Of a DNA stretch of 64,000 nucleotides, positions 33,605 through 44,500 are shown one piece after another; the first letter of the stretch is position 1, and every line of letters starts with the position of its first letter. The notes beneath the pieces are model-generated. The model was not told where the DNA came from. It ran no database searches and saw only the letters and a list, made by a program, of their open reading frames with translations. The position numbers and the translations under genes are program-made. The stretch comes from Isoetes taiwanensis. Its lineage: Eukaryota > Streptophyta > Lycopodiopsida > Isoetales > Isoetaceae. The stretch spans positions 28,195,166 through 28,259,165 of the forward strand of contig JAJEKV010000003.1 of assembly GCA_021234155.1 (NCBI GenBank), read 5' to 3'.

Positions 33605-34010
33605 GACCTGTTTATGCGCATGACCCTAGACTCTATATGCAAGCTTGGATTTGGAGTTGAAATAGGAACTCTGCCTCCATCGCTTCCAGGAAAACCATTT
33701 GCAATTGCATTTGACAATGCAAATGCCATTGTTACACAGAGATTTGTGGACCCTTTCTAGAAAATCAAGCGCTATTTTAACATAAGCCAGGAAGCATTAC
33801 TCCATAAGAGTGCAGATGAATTCACCTACAAAGTGATCAGAACAAGAAGGGCAGAGATTGAAGCAATTAAAGCCATGTCTCTGCATAAAAGTGGAGTCTC
33901 GGTTGCTATGGAAATTTACACAACCTTCAGGAAATAAACTAGGTAGGGGGATATCAAACCTGAAATTATGTTAACTGAAGGTCATCTAAGGTTGGAGATG
34001 GAGTAAATGA
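33605..34010 (+). pseudogene. Cytochrome P450 (CYP704-like) exon 3
   Basis: It begins D-L-F-M-R-M-T-L-D-S-I in phase with exon 2 and continues through F-G-V-E-I-G-T-L. At V-D-P-F-*-K-I-K a TAG (33758-33760) stands where Trp is usual. The same frame goes on through F-T-Y-K-V-I-R-T-R-R-A-E-I. It then breaks near 33930 before the relic G-D-I-K-P-E-I-M-L-T. The I-helix, ExxR and haem-Cys regions are not found downstream. Confidence 0.75.
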
Positions 34011-34847
34011 TGCCCCGGCGCTGGCAAATGCAGTAAGCCATTTTGATTTTCATTCCTAACAATATTCTTAGGACTTTGAGCAAATAATCACCTTTTGTAA
34101 TTCCTCTCATCAATAACATTTTTTATAAGCAACTTTCGCATCTATTTGATCTTCAGCCCAGCTTATTATAAGAATCACTCGATATCAAAGTTTTAATATT
34201 CCCAACAAAAATTACCCATGACATGCATTTGCCATCTTGCACTTTGAAATCTAGATGTTTAGTACGATATCATGTTAGGAGAACGTGCTAGCACTGTGGA
34301 CTTTGAAATCTAGATATTAGATATTAGTATGATATCATGGTAGAGGACATGCTAGTCAATATGTATTTGTGACTAAAGAAATCTTTCAATGAGAACTCTA
34401 CCATTGAAATGGCATGTGAATTCCACATTTTGAATCCCATTTTGAGATACACTATAGATTCCGTTGAAGATGTTTTTTACCCCAAGTCCAAGGTGACACA
34501 AATTCCCTTGCAATGCAAATAGAAAAAAGAAATGTTCGCGGCAGCCTCCCTCATAGTGCATTTAGAAAAGAAAAATGTTCGTGGCGGCCTTGGCCGCCGC
34601 GATAAATTTCTTGTAGAAAATAATCGCGAGGAATACTCTTGGACCTGGGCCTGACCTCATCCATCCATGGGAAAGCACCCTAAGGCAGTGGTAGGGGCAG
34701 CTTGGCAGTGTAGTGTTCGGCCCTTGTTGATGACGCACCCCCGTTTCTTCAAATATATAAATTAGTTGAGATCGCTTCATCAGTATATATAACCTATTAA
34801 GAGTACCCAATTCGGAGATCACAATGGCTAGACCTGGGAGCCGAAGA
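34011..34847. other. Spacer with a short direct duplication
   Basis: A ~55-bp block holding TTTGAAATCTAGAT, GATATCATG and GTGCTAG/ATGCTAG is duplicated (about 34239-34292 and 34300-34352). No gene seen. Confidence 0.45.
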
Positions 34848-35790
34848 AGAACGTAAAAATTGGGTGGGGCATTTTCTGCCCCATCCACCAATCTCTATGT
34901 GCCACGTGGAACACATTCTTTCCAGGAATTTCTCATTCTGAAGAGCTTATTCAAAGAATGTTAGATTCTACAGTTCTTTAACTTCAAATTTCAGTTTGTA
35001 TCTGCATTCTTGTTCTTCACTACAATGAGGTAAGAATTTCATTTCCATAGTGAGAAAACATGCATTACTCCATTCAGAGAAAACATTACAAAAGTTTTAC
35101 AAGAGTTTGATTCAAAAAAATATGATATCACTTCAAAGATCTGATACAAAATCCAGAACATCTGCACTGAGGTGAATGACTGCACGCAAACATTGGTAAA
35201 CTGAAGCTAACTCTGTAAACCGAAGCAGCAGAGGTAAATGAACAATAAATCGAGGCTAACTCTGTAAATCGAAACAGCAGAGGTAAACCGAAGCTGCAAA
35301 CTCTGTAAACCGAAGCAGCAGAGGTAGAAGCTGCAAGAAACCAGAGCTTGACGTAAATGAAAAGAGGGCATCAAATAGCTTGAGAAGTCCAGTGCCAAGA
35401 AACCACCGATACTGATGCATGCCTTATACAACTGCAGAACATACAAGAAATCAGAAAAACATGCATCTGCAAGTAAAATGATCGCGAAAAACTACCGAAA
35501 AATTGCAATAAGAGGCGTTCCACTTGAAAAAACTACAAGAATCTCCGGAAGAACACAAGGAACTAAAAATCCTCCAAAAACTTCAAAAGACTCTGGCGCT
35601 CGACTTGAAAATGGCATCAAATGAAAGAGCCAGCCAAGGCGGTTCAGAAAATCTAAAGAAAGAGCCGATCGACGCAGTTTGGCCCCTTGGCGTCAAGACG
35701 ACGCCATAGCCGGAGCTCCGCCAGAGGAAAAAGAAATGAACAGTGAAAATGCCACGTCAGCAGAAAATGCCCCACACCAATTTTCACGTT
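34848..35790. mobile_element. Candidate TIR element, about 0.94 kb
   Basis: A left block AACGTAAAAATTGGGTGGGG and following CATTTTCTG recur inverted at the right (35757-35790) with a few mismatches. Left sequence also folds on itself (GGGGCA-TTTTC-TGCCCC). No target duplication could be confirmed, so a MITE is a guess. The interior includes the degenerate repeat at 35180-35340. Confidence 0.35.
35180..35345. repeat. Degenerate tandem repeat of an ~30-45-bp unit
   Basis: CTCTGTAAACCGAAGCAGCAG, with variants AAATCGAAACAGCAG and AAACCGAAGCTGCAA, and AGAGGTAAA alternate four to five times. Confidence 0.6.
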
Positions 35791-35794
35791 ACAC

Positions 35795-35893
35795 GAATGT
35801 TTAGGTGTCGCAGATTCCGGCCAGAAAATTGGCCTCCGCGCATCCGCGCGTCGGCCAATTTTCTAGGCCGGAATCTGCTCCACCTAAACATTC
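35795..35893. other. Long imperfect hairpin, miRNA-precursor-like
   Basis: The two ~40-nt arms GAATGTTTAGGTG...GGCCAATTTTCT-type pair with only two mismatches and one bulge around an ~18-nt GC-rich loop (TCCGCGCATCCGCGCGTC). Left arm starts 35795 and the right arm ends 35893. Size and pairing fit a young MIR-like locus or a foldback element end. No expression evidence is available. Confidence 0.5.
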
Positions 35894-35924
35894 CTATATA
35901 CAAGAGATCGAAAGAGAAAGGGCA

Positions 35925-37130
35925 ATGCGTTTGAGAGAGGAGTTACTTGAAATAATGGGGAGGGAAGAGGATCTGAGGGTTGGGAAACTCCGGGGCAGAG
36001 GCAAATATGCCGTTTTAAATTGCCAATTCGGGGTCCAGCGTGGCAAAGTGGCGGAAGACCTTCCGCTCAAAAACAGAATATTGCCGACAGCAAAACTGCA
36101 AACCGGTACTTACATCTTGTGTTCTGTTGTAGTTGTTGTCCTACTCCTACTGTAGCAACAAATTTGTCTGTGTGTTTGTAATAATAACAAATCGAATCGT
36201 CGCCCATCGAAAATCCCACCCCTGCTGCAAAAATTTAATGCAAAAATTTAATGCAAGCCAACAAACGAAGCAAAAGGAGGGAAACAAAAAGCTCCTTTTT
36301 CTTCTCCAACGATTCTCTGTAATGGCGGGTCTGCGCCATGGTTGATGAGATGAATCAGGTAATATCAGACGAGCATGAGGTTCGATAAGGGCTGTGTGGC
36401 ACCGGGAACCAGGTTCAGGTAGATCTTCTCTTGAAATTTCTCTCTTTCCAACTTCCTTGTGACAGATTTACTTCATTAGGTTCGTTTCGACCGTTCTGAA
36501 TGCGTGTTGTGAATGCCGTTCTGAGGCGTGTTGCTCTCGATCTGTCTGATTAACCAAGCAGGGGATCATCTGATGAGAGGTCTTGAGGAACCCAATGAAC
36601 CCATTTGCGAGTTTATGATGACACCTCTGGTATTTCAGCAAATGGCACTTCGAGCTAATGTTCCCACTTTACTTCACTACGCAGCTTCTTATGCTACAAA
36701 ACAGAGTGCCGAATTGGTTTTATCGCAGATACTCGACACCACAACAAAGGACCGAGATGGTAGAACCAACAATTTCAAAATTAATGTCAATAGGAGGGAC
36801 CAAAATGGGCAAAATGCATTCCATTGGGCTGCATCCAACGGCAACACTCACGTGATAGAAACCATGGCAAGCCAGCATGTCAATCCTTTGGCCAGAGATA
36901 CACTGGGTAGATCTCCTTTCTGCATTGCTCTCATTGAGAACCAGCTTACTTTTGCAGAGGAACTTCTCGGGTGCTTGGCAGAAAAACAAACTGCTTATGC
37001 CATGTCTTCTGTGAGAGAGTGCGACATAGCCAAGGCTGTGACTAACATATATGCCTTCACTTAATATGGGCTGCTATTTTGCTCGCACTCTCTATCATTC
37101 TTTTCCTGATTACGTTCATAGTAGCAGTGG
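35925..37130 (+). pseudogene. Ankyrin-repeat protein gene, truncated
   Basis: A possible first exon (35925-36104) encodes M-R-L-R-E-E-L-L-E-I-M-G and ends at a GTACTT donor. The main block (about 36560-37064, acceptor CAAGCAG) has ankyrin-type helices: P-T-L-L-H-Y-A-A-S-Y-A, then N-R-R-D-Q-N-G-Q-N-A-F-H-W-A-A-S-N-G-N, then A-R-D-T-L-G-R-S-P-F. After a stop at 37062-37064, another frame (37079-37130) gives a hydrophobic segment L-S-I-I-L-F-L-I-T-F-I-V-A-V-A, as in membrane ankyrin proteins. Coding sequence ends at the perfect palindrome (37187). Two to three repeats remain. The partner of the repeats is unknown. The exon 1 link is inference. Confidence 0.45.
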
Positions 37131-37186
37131 CAGGTTGGCCAGTAGAATTCAAATATCCAAAATCTATGATGGGCACTATGGTTGTA

Positions 37187-37266
37187 TATAAGAATGGCAG
37201 TTTACTGCCGATTCCCAGGGAGTCATCCGACTCCCTGGGAATCGGCAGTAAACTGCCATTCTTATA
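37187..37266. repeat. Perfect palindrome, 38-bp arms and 4-nt loop
   Basis: Left arm 37187-37224 begins TATAAGAATGGCAGTTTACT; right arm 37229-37266 is its exact reverse complement; the loop is ATCC. It follows directly after the ankyrin/membrane relic. Confidence 0.95.
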
Positions 37267-37317
37267 ACGTGGATGCAACTTGGGTTGCATTCTGCACCTT
37301 CGAGCTCCGGAATCAGA

Positions 37318-37440
37318 GGTAAAATCTCCAGAATCAGGGGTAGAAATGCCGGAAGGAGAGGTAAATCTTCAAGAACGGCGAGTAACTTCAAGAATCGAAG
37401 GTAAATCTTCAAGAAGGGTGAGTAACTTCAAGAACGGCTG
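37318..37440. repeat. Degenerate repeat of GGTAAATCTTCAAGAA
   Basis: AGGTAAATCTTCAAGAA and GAGTAACTTCAAGAA alternate, after two diverged copies (GGTAAAATCTCCAGAATC and GGTAGAAATGCCGG). Period is about 20-25 bp. Confidence 0.7.
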
Positions 37441-37450
37441 CAGCTGTTAG

Positions 37451-39810
37451 ACTAATAGCAGTTCCGGCAAAGAACCTTCGCCAGATGGCGCAATGCCATT
37501 GGCGGATATGGCAGAATGCAACCTAAGTTGCATTTACGTGGCCCGGCCCGGGTGGGCCGCTCTGCATTATCTTAATAATAGTGTTTGTTCTACGACTGTC
37601 TAATGTATACTTCAGGGTAGATGACCCATTGGCTTCTAGACCACCTGATCCTCATGATCGTCCTAATGGTGTTGAACCTGCACATATGCTGGGAGAACGA
37701 CATGATTATATGCCGTGGGATGATGGTCTCGACCATCTTGTTCTACGTTAAAAGGTTTGACGATGACATTGAAAAAATAGCAAAAAAGTGCAATTGCTCA
37801 AATAACTGGTAACCAACAATTTAGTGGCTAGTCCATTGAGTTAACAATTACCAGATTTTATGTTTAATTCTCTGAGTCTATCAGATGTTTTTATGGACGC
37901 TGCCAATATAGCATGACGTAAAAATACTATCTATCTATCTCTATGTTACTCTATCTAATAACTTTTTTGTACCTATTTACACTACAAATAAAGTGACGAG
38001 CTGATTGAATACTTCTTATCATGCAAGATTGAGTGCATTCTTGTGGTCTATTATCCGCCATTACCCAGAGTGTTGCTGGGCATAGTTGGAACTTGTAACG
38101 TTGAGAAATAATAAATAATAAGGCTGCATTGTAAAATCACACTCCCTATTGTTGTTGGGTAGAAAGATGAAAACCTATCCTCCTATATATAATAGAATTA
38201 TCATGTATGTCTATTTTGAATTTCGCCCTAGATCGGACGGCTATGGGGATAGATCTGACGGTACAGAACTAGGGTTCAGTTTTTGTGGGTGGAGAACAGG
38301 CGGGTTAGAGCATCAGCTTGCACTTGGCTTTCGCATTCGAGGCAAGTAACTCGAGGGGATTTATTTGAAAGATGATCTCTCTAGGCTAAAGCTCTGCCTC
38401 ATTTCTTCAACGTCGCGGGAAGGATCTACCTCAAAATGGCATGGGAGTGTTGCAGCAGATTGAAGCATATCTACACTAAAGCAGAGGATTTCGAGGCTTC
38501 TTGAGCTTGGGCTAATTGGGCTTGAGCTAGAAACATTTATCCATCCTATCTATTCAGGTTTTACATTCTTTTCAAGCCCGGTTAGCTATGCACGATGGAT
38601 CTTTTAGAGCCCGGTTAGTTATGGTTTTCGCTGTTAACATTTCATCATGTCTGACTATGGCTTGCAAATCCTAGAAGAGCTTTGGCCCCAAGAAATCCAT
38701 TCATTTTTTGCAACGTTCTAAATTCTATACAGATTTGATTAGAAGCCCCAAGTATAAACCCAGCTTTGCATTTAAGGCTTAGATATAAGAAAGAAAGGAA
38801 CATTTAGACTACATCCGGTTGTTCTGCTAATGCTATCGCATGAATTCACAAAAGACAGCAATATTGATGGTATAGAAGACCCAAAAAAAAAACCAGTTTT
38901 TGGGTGAGCAATTGGAACGTGCATAGCTTGACCCACAGTTATCGAAACATCAAGGAAAAATTCTTTGTAGTCGGCGCATTTAATGGAGCCATAACAAGGG
39001 CCGTAACCTAGCAGAACACTCTGAAATCTTTGCTGCATCTCTGGTAATCTCACATTCTACACAAATTTGAAGCAGGTCTCCATTTCCTCTATTTTTTCCA
39101 TCGAATTTGGCAGATCTAACACTTTTGTTTCTACCTACAACGATTTCTACTTGGTATTGCCTCTGATGATCTTCATCGAAGTATTATCTTTAAACTTACA
39201 TCTGGAGTTCGTCTTCTAATTGCAGGTCTGCCTTCCCTGTTCGATCAAACTTTCTATTTAGTTCCAATGATTTTTAACGAGCAGAATAGTTTTCTTTGGA
39301 ATAGTTTCCCTCACAAAACTCTGTAGGAGAGGTTTAGGAAAATGTTTATGGTTTTTTTTTACATTATCTACACTTGTCATGCCTGGCTGATGCCCTTGAT
39401 ATGTTTCAGAAAATGCTATGCCATTTTTCATACATGCCCTTGGCATAACTCAAAAAAGCTACATGTTTTTCGTTACCATATTTTGTGTATGAGCTTGGAA
39501 CATTATGTAGCACCAAATTCTATATCAAGACCAAGAAAAGTCACTTTAGAGAATAATGGCCATCATCGATTCATGTATTGTTTGTTTTGGCGTAAGCACC
39601 TAAGTTAATGTTTTATTTAACATAGCCAAGAAAATGCCAATTCCATTTCGAACATAAGTTGTGAATTGATTGCTTCGGGTGCCTAAATTCATGAGAAGGG
39701 TTTAAAGTAGGTTGTGCTTAACAATTTCAAGATTTGCCATACATCTTTACAAATTTATTGACATTTACATTCACAGGTATAGAATGTTGTTTTCTTTTTA
39801 CTACAATAAA
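37451..39810. other. Unassigned AT-rich DNA
   Basis: No recognisable gene, RNA or element boundary. ORFs under 95 codons without visible domains. GAGCCCGGTTAG... occurs twice near 38575-38620 as a short direct repeat. Confidence 0.4.
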
Positions 39811-39817
39811 AATATAG

Positions 39818-40853
39818 GGAAAATTGTAAAATTGCCCCTGTATTTTCCTCTAATTGTAAAAATGCCCCCATATTTAGCGTAATTGTTAAAATACCCCTTT
39901 GTGCTTTTCACGACAGTTCCGATCTTCTCTTCTCCCCTTTATCTTCTAGATTGCCTTCAGTGCTTCTAGAATCTCTTGATTATATGCAGACTCTTCCTCT
40001 GGTCTGTCAGATCAATCACCTGCAAGTCGAGTTAATGTCTGCAGCAAGTCGAAGCCAAAGACCCTTTCTCAAATCAACGCACTGCCGCTTTGCTTTAGCT
40101 GTCTGCACTTGCCGCTTTCTGCACAGGCCACATTACTTACAGACCATTTCTATGCTAAGGACATCGACAAAGCTTGGATGAAATGTTGAAGCAAAGGAGG
40201 CAACCAGTCAATTGGAAGTGGAATCAATCCAAGAAGCTAAAGGTGGAAAAAAACGTGGTTGAATCCAAGAACCGGTCGGTATTCTGTAGTAGGTCAGGGA
40301 TATCGATTGAACCAACCCCAATCCATTAGACTGCCAAGGAATTCGACCCAAAATTCGCCAATCCCAACTTATCTCTGTAAAAATTTGTTCTTATGCTTCT
40401 AGGCCGACTTCTGTGTGATAATTTCGGGTCTTGATGTTTCAATCTGAGCTTTGCTTTCAAATTACCTGGGGTGTAGAAATCCGGTTCGTGGCTGTAGGAA
40501 TTCGACCATCGACCATCAGGTTTTGTCTATGCGGATAACGAATCTATAGTTGAGCTCCTTCTGTAACGCCACGCAGAGGATTTGATCTATCTAGTGATGA
40601 GGACCATTATTTGAGCAATTCAGGTACCGCCAAAACCACTGCTGTGGTGCAAACAAATCATATCGAAATCATATGAATCATTGCAAATTCTTCCTGTTGA
40701 TGCTTCCCGATGCATTCTGATATTACAGCTGCAAGGTAAAACATGTACACGGCGGGAAAGTACAAGAATTAAGGGCATTTTGATAAATACATAAAATACA
40801 AGGGTATTTTGACAATTAGAAGAAAATACAGGGGCATTTTTACAATTTACCCT
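39818..40853. mobile_element. MULE-like MITE with ~80-bp terminal inverted repeats
   Basis: The left end AGGGAAAATTGTAAAATTGC and the inverted right end AGGGTAAATTGTAAAAATGC share about 80 bp of similarity, including GCCCCTGTATTTTC. Flanks on both sides read AAAATAT. GGGTAAATTG-type long TIRs in AT-rich DNA fit Mutator-like MITEs. The interior has no transposase; a 76-codon frame at 39951 has no visible domain. Confidence 0.7.
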
Positions 40854-40910
40854 AAAATATATTCAGACTGATTACAAAGCCTTTATTCATTGAACTTTTA
40901 GACCACTTTG

Positions 40911-41309
40911 TGTTAACGGAATGGATTCCGGTAGTTATCAGCTGCCTTCAAATCCAACGCACATTATTGCCACGTCATGCCCTAAGCCACATTGGCTTGT
41001 CCACATCATTGATCCATGACCAATAGTCATACCTTTTCCAATAGCCATGTCTTTTTCCAAAAGACATGTCCTCATGACCTTTCATATGCCCTTTCACCTG
41101 CTTACATAAACTGTGCTATTTTCCATATTCACAACACATTCAACTCAAGCATTGCACAATTACGGGGGAGCCCTTCCAGTCTGCAACTGTCTCAAGACAG
41201 ATATGTATTCTCATATTCATACATGAACATATGATTCCATAATCTATTCAATTATGTATGAATATATAAGATTCTTATTTTTCTGCCATATGCATCATAT
41301 TTAATTTCA
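40911..41309 (+). repeat. 5' LTR of the copia element
   Basis: 399 bp, TG...CA ends. TATATAAGATTC near 41263 is a plausible promoter TATA. Compared with the 3' LTR it has a longer TTTTTCCAAAAG tract near 41050. Confidence 0.95.
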
Positions 41310-41321
41310 TGGTATCAGAGC
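41310..41321 (+). promoter_or_regulatory. Primer-binding site (initiator tRNA-Met)
   Basis: TGGTATCAGAGC is complementary to the 3' end of plant initiator tRNA-Met and starts immediately after the LTR. Confidence 0.93.
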
Positions 41322-41343
41322 TTGGTTTCTCGCGATCCAAGCA

Positions 41344-41547
41344 ATGGCCAAGAAATCAAGAATCCAGCGTGCTATTTCTCGCATCAATAAGCGAATCGCA
41401 CGACGTAGAGAATCAAGAATACGGAAGGCAATATTCAAAGTAAATCAGAGATTAGCAGCACGAAGAAATGGCATTTACCGCAGAAGAAGAAAGCGCATTT
41501 TTAGGAAATTTGTGAAATTCTCGAATTTTTTACCCCCCCCCGATTGA
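41344..41547 (+). CDS. Arginine-rich 67-codon ORF between PBS and gag
   Basis: First ATG after the primer site. The product is extremely basic and built from two imperfect ~19-residue repeats (K-S-R-I-Q-R-A-I-S-R-I-N-K-R-I-A-R-R, then S-R-I-R-K-A-I-F-K-V-N-Q-R-L-A-A-R-R), followed by R-R-R-R-K-R. It is predicted helical and amphipathic and could bind RNA or act in nuclear entry. It ends just after a run of nine C (41533-41541). The gag frame is open across this run, so a one-base length change in the run would fuse the two. I know of no standard copia ORF at this position. Confidence 0.5.
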   Translation: MAKKSRIQRAISRINKRIARRRESRIRKAIFKVNQRLAARRNGIYRRRRKRIFRKFVKFSNFLPPPD

Positions 41548-41570
41548 TTTTTTATAATCAAATCATAATT

Positions 41571-44500
41571 ATGGGTGCTACTTTAACCGAGACACATCGT
41601 CTCATAGAGAGATTTGACGGCATCGGTTTCCATCACTGGAAACTTAAAATGAAGATGCTACTCCTAGAAAACGATTTATGGAAGATGGTTGATGGTTCTG
41701 AAGCGCGACCAACTGCCCAAGAAGAGAAGGCCAAATGGGAGGCCCGAGATGGTAGAGCACTCGCTGCTATCATACTCAATCTGAAGGACAATGTGGTGAC
41801 TCATGTGAGCAACGCCAAAACGTCCAAAGAAGCTTGGGAACATCTAGTTGGTATGTATGAACCTCAAGATGCATGTACCAAACTTTTTCTAAGAAAACGA
41901 TTTTATAAATCTCTCCAAATGGTGGAAAATCAAAGCATGGCCGAATTCATCAATGAATTCAAGACACTTTTGGAGCAACTCGCCGCAGTTGGCTCTCCAA
42001 TTCAAGATTCTGATGCAGTGATGACCCTTCTAGGAAGTTTGCCTCCTTCCTATGATACTTTTGTACAATCTATAGGCGCTCAAGCAATGGGAGGCACCAG
42101 ATCAGCCGCAGCCATCTCTAATATTATGTCACTGCAATCCACCATAGCCATGCTTCTTCAAGAAGAAACTAGAAGAAAGCATTGAACACTTCTAGTGATG
42201 GGGTTGTTGCTTTATACTCAAGCAACAAGCGGTCAAACTATGGAGGCAAACCCAAGTTTCGACCCAATTCACGATCCAGTTCGTCCTTCAATCATCAATT
42301 TTTCAACAAGGATGATGCAAGCAAAGGATTCAACAAGAAGCCCATGAATCGCAAATTAACATGCAGTTATTGTGGCAAACCAAACCATTATGCCAAAGAT
42401 TGTTACACTCGACTTGCAAAAGAGCGTAACAAGGCAAATGTGATCATCAATGATCATCAAGAAAGGTTATGTGTCTCACAAGTTTCATGTTATTCTGTGA
42501 CTAACTATTCTAGTGATTGGTTTTTAGATTCAGCATGTACTGCTCATATGACTCCACAACATAATTCTTTCATCACATATCAAAAGATGCCACCTGGGCA
42601 GATTGTACTCTTAGGAGACGATAGTTCCCTCAGTATCGAAGGACAAGGCAAAGTTTCGGTGCTAATGCCCGATGGATCGATCAAAACAATACATGATGTA
42701 TTACATGTACCCCGTTTGACCAAGAACTTGCTCTCAATTAGCAAGATTTATGATGTTGGCTTAAAATCCAATTTGGCATCAATGAGTGCCAACTTCAAGA
42801 TTCACATGGACGCAAACTTGCTCAAGGCGTACGCGAAGGAAGTCTCTATAGATTCCCGCTTTCTAATGTGCCTCAACACTCTGTCAATGCAGTAACCACC
42901 ACTCCCGACGATGTTTATCAATGGCACTTACGATTGGGACATGCTGGACTGCATGCCTTGAAGCAACTCCATTCCAAGAAGATGGTTCGAGATTTCAATA
43001 TTCAGCCAAATACAAGTTTGCCAGTATGTGAAGCATGTTTAATTGGCAAGCATCATCGGTTACCTTTTCCCAAGGTCAGTCATTCAAGAGCCGAGCATCC
43101 ACTTGACTTGGTACACACTGACATTGGTGAGTCTGAAATACTTTCTGATAATGGTTGTAAATATTTCATCACATTTATTGATGATTATTCTAGATACACC
43201 ACTGTGTATTTTCTTAAAAAGAAATCTGCAGCTTTAGAAGCTTTCAAAGAATACAAAGCTCTAGCTGAGAACCAACTTGGAAGAACCATCAAATGTCTCA
43301 GATCTGACAATGGTGGTGAATATATCTCTAAAGCATTCACAAGTTTCTGTGCACAAAATGGAATTGACAGAAATTTGACGGCCCCATATTCTCCTCAACA
43401 AAATGGTGTAGCCGAGAGAAAGAATCGCACTCTTGCTGAAAGTGCAAGAAGTATGTTGCATTTGAGTCAACTTCCCCATTATTTTTGGGCTGAAGCTCTA
43501 GCAACAGCTACTTATATTCAAAATCGATTGCCCACACAAGCATTGCAAGATCAAACTCCATATGAAGCTTGGATTGGTAAGCAACCAACATTATCCCATC
43601 TAAAAGTGTTTGGTTGTATTGGATATGTGCGTGTACCTAAACAAAAACGAAGAAAATGGGAGGATCATAGTATCAAGTATATCTTTGTTGGCTACAGTAT
43701 GTCTGCCAAGGCATATCATATGTACAACCCCCTTACCAAGAAGGTTTTCATCTCCCGAGATGTTACATTTGTTGAAGTTACCTTCTGGAATCTGAAAGAT
43801 GTATCTCCTACATCTTGGTGCCAAGGCCCTTGGCAAGTCCTCTATCCTCCAATATCTCCTCTCACTCAGGAAGATAACATGCAACCCAATCCGCCAATTA
43901 TTCAAGCAGAGCAACAAGCTCCTGTCATAGTTCCAGAGGAAGCCCCAGTAAATACTAACATTGAAGATCTTGCTCCCGACATTATGCAAGATGAAGATGT
44001 TCAAGATGCCCAACCAATCATCTCGAGTGACGAAGCCCCTGATCATGTGCAACAATTTATGGATAGCCCACTTCCTCTAGTGGCATCCCCAAGTACAAGT
44101 CGATATGGTCGAAAACGCACTCCGTCTTTGAAGGCTTTAGAGTCTTCCATGCAAACACTAAAGAAGCATTTTGCTATGCCCATAGTTGGTGATCCATTGA
44201 CTCTTAAAGATGCTTTATCAGATTCAAATTCCAAAGAATGGCATGATGTTATGACTTCTGAATATGACTCTCTCATGAAGAATCAAACATGGACCTTGCA
44301 ACCACTCCCACCAGGGCGTAAGGCAATTGGTTGTAAGTGGCTCTTTAAAGGCAAATATAAACCTGATGGATCCATTTGATCGTTATAAAGCAAGATTAGT
44401 AGCAAAAGGTTATTCTCAAATTGAAGGGATTGATTACCTTGATACCTTCTCTCCTGTTGTCAAAATGGCATCCATTAGAACTCTTCTCACACTTGCTGCT

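Noticed and set aside
42868-44379. Separate host gene in the copia integrase frame
   Set aside because: It is the integrase part of the copia polyprotein, bounded by the LTRs and separated only by frame changes.
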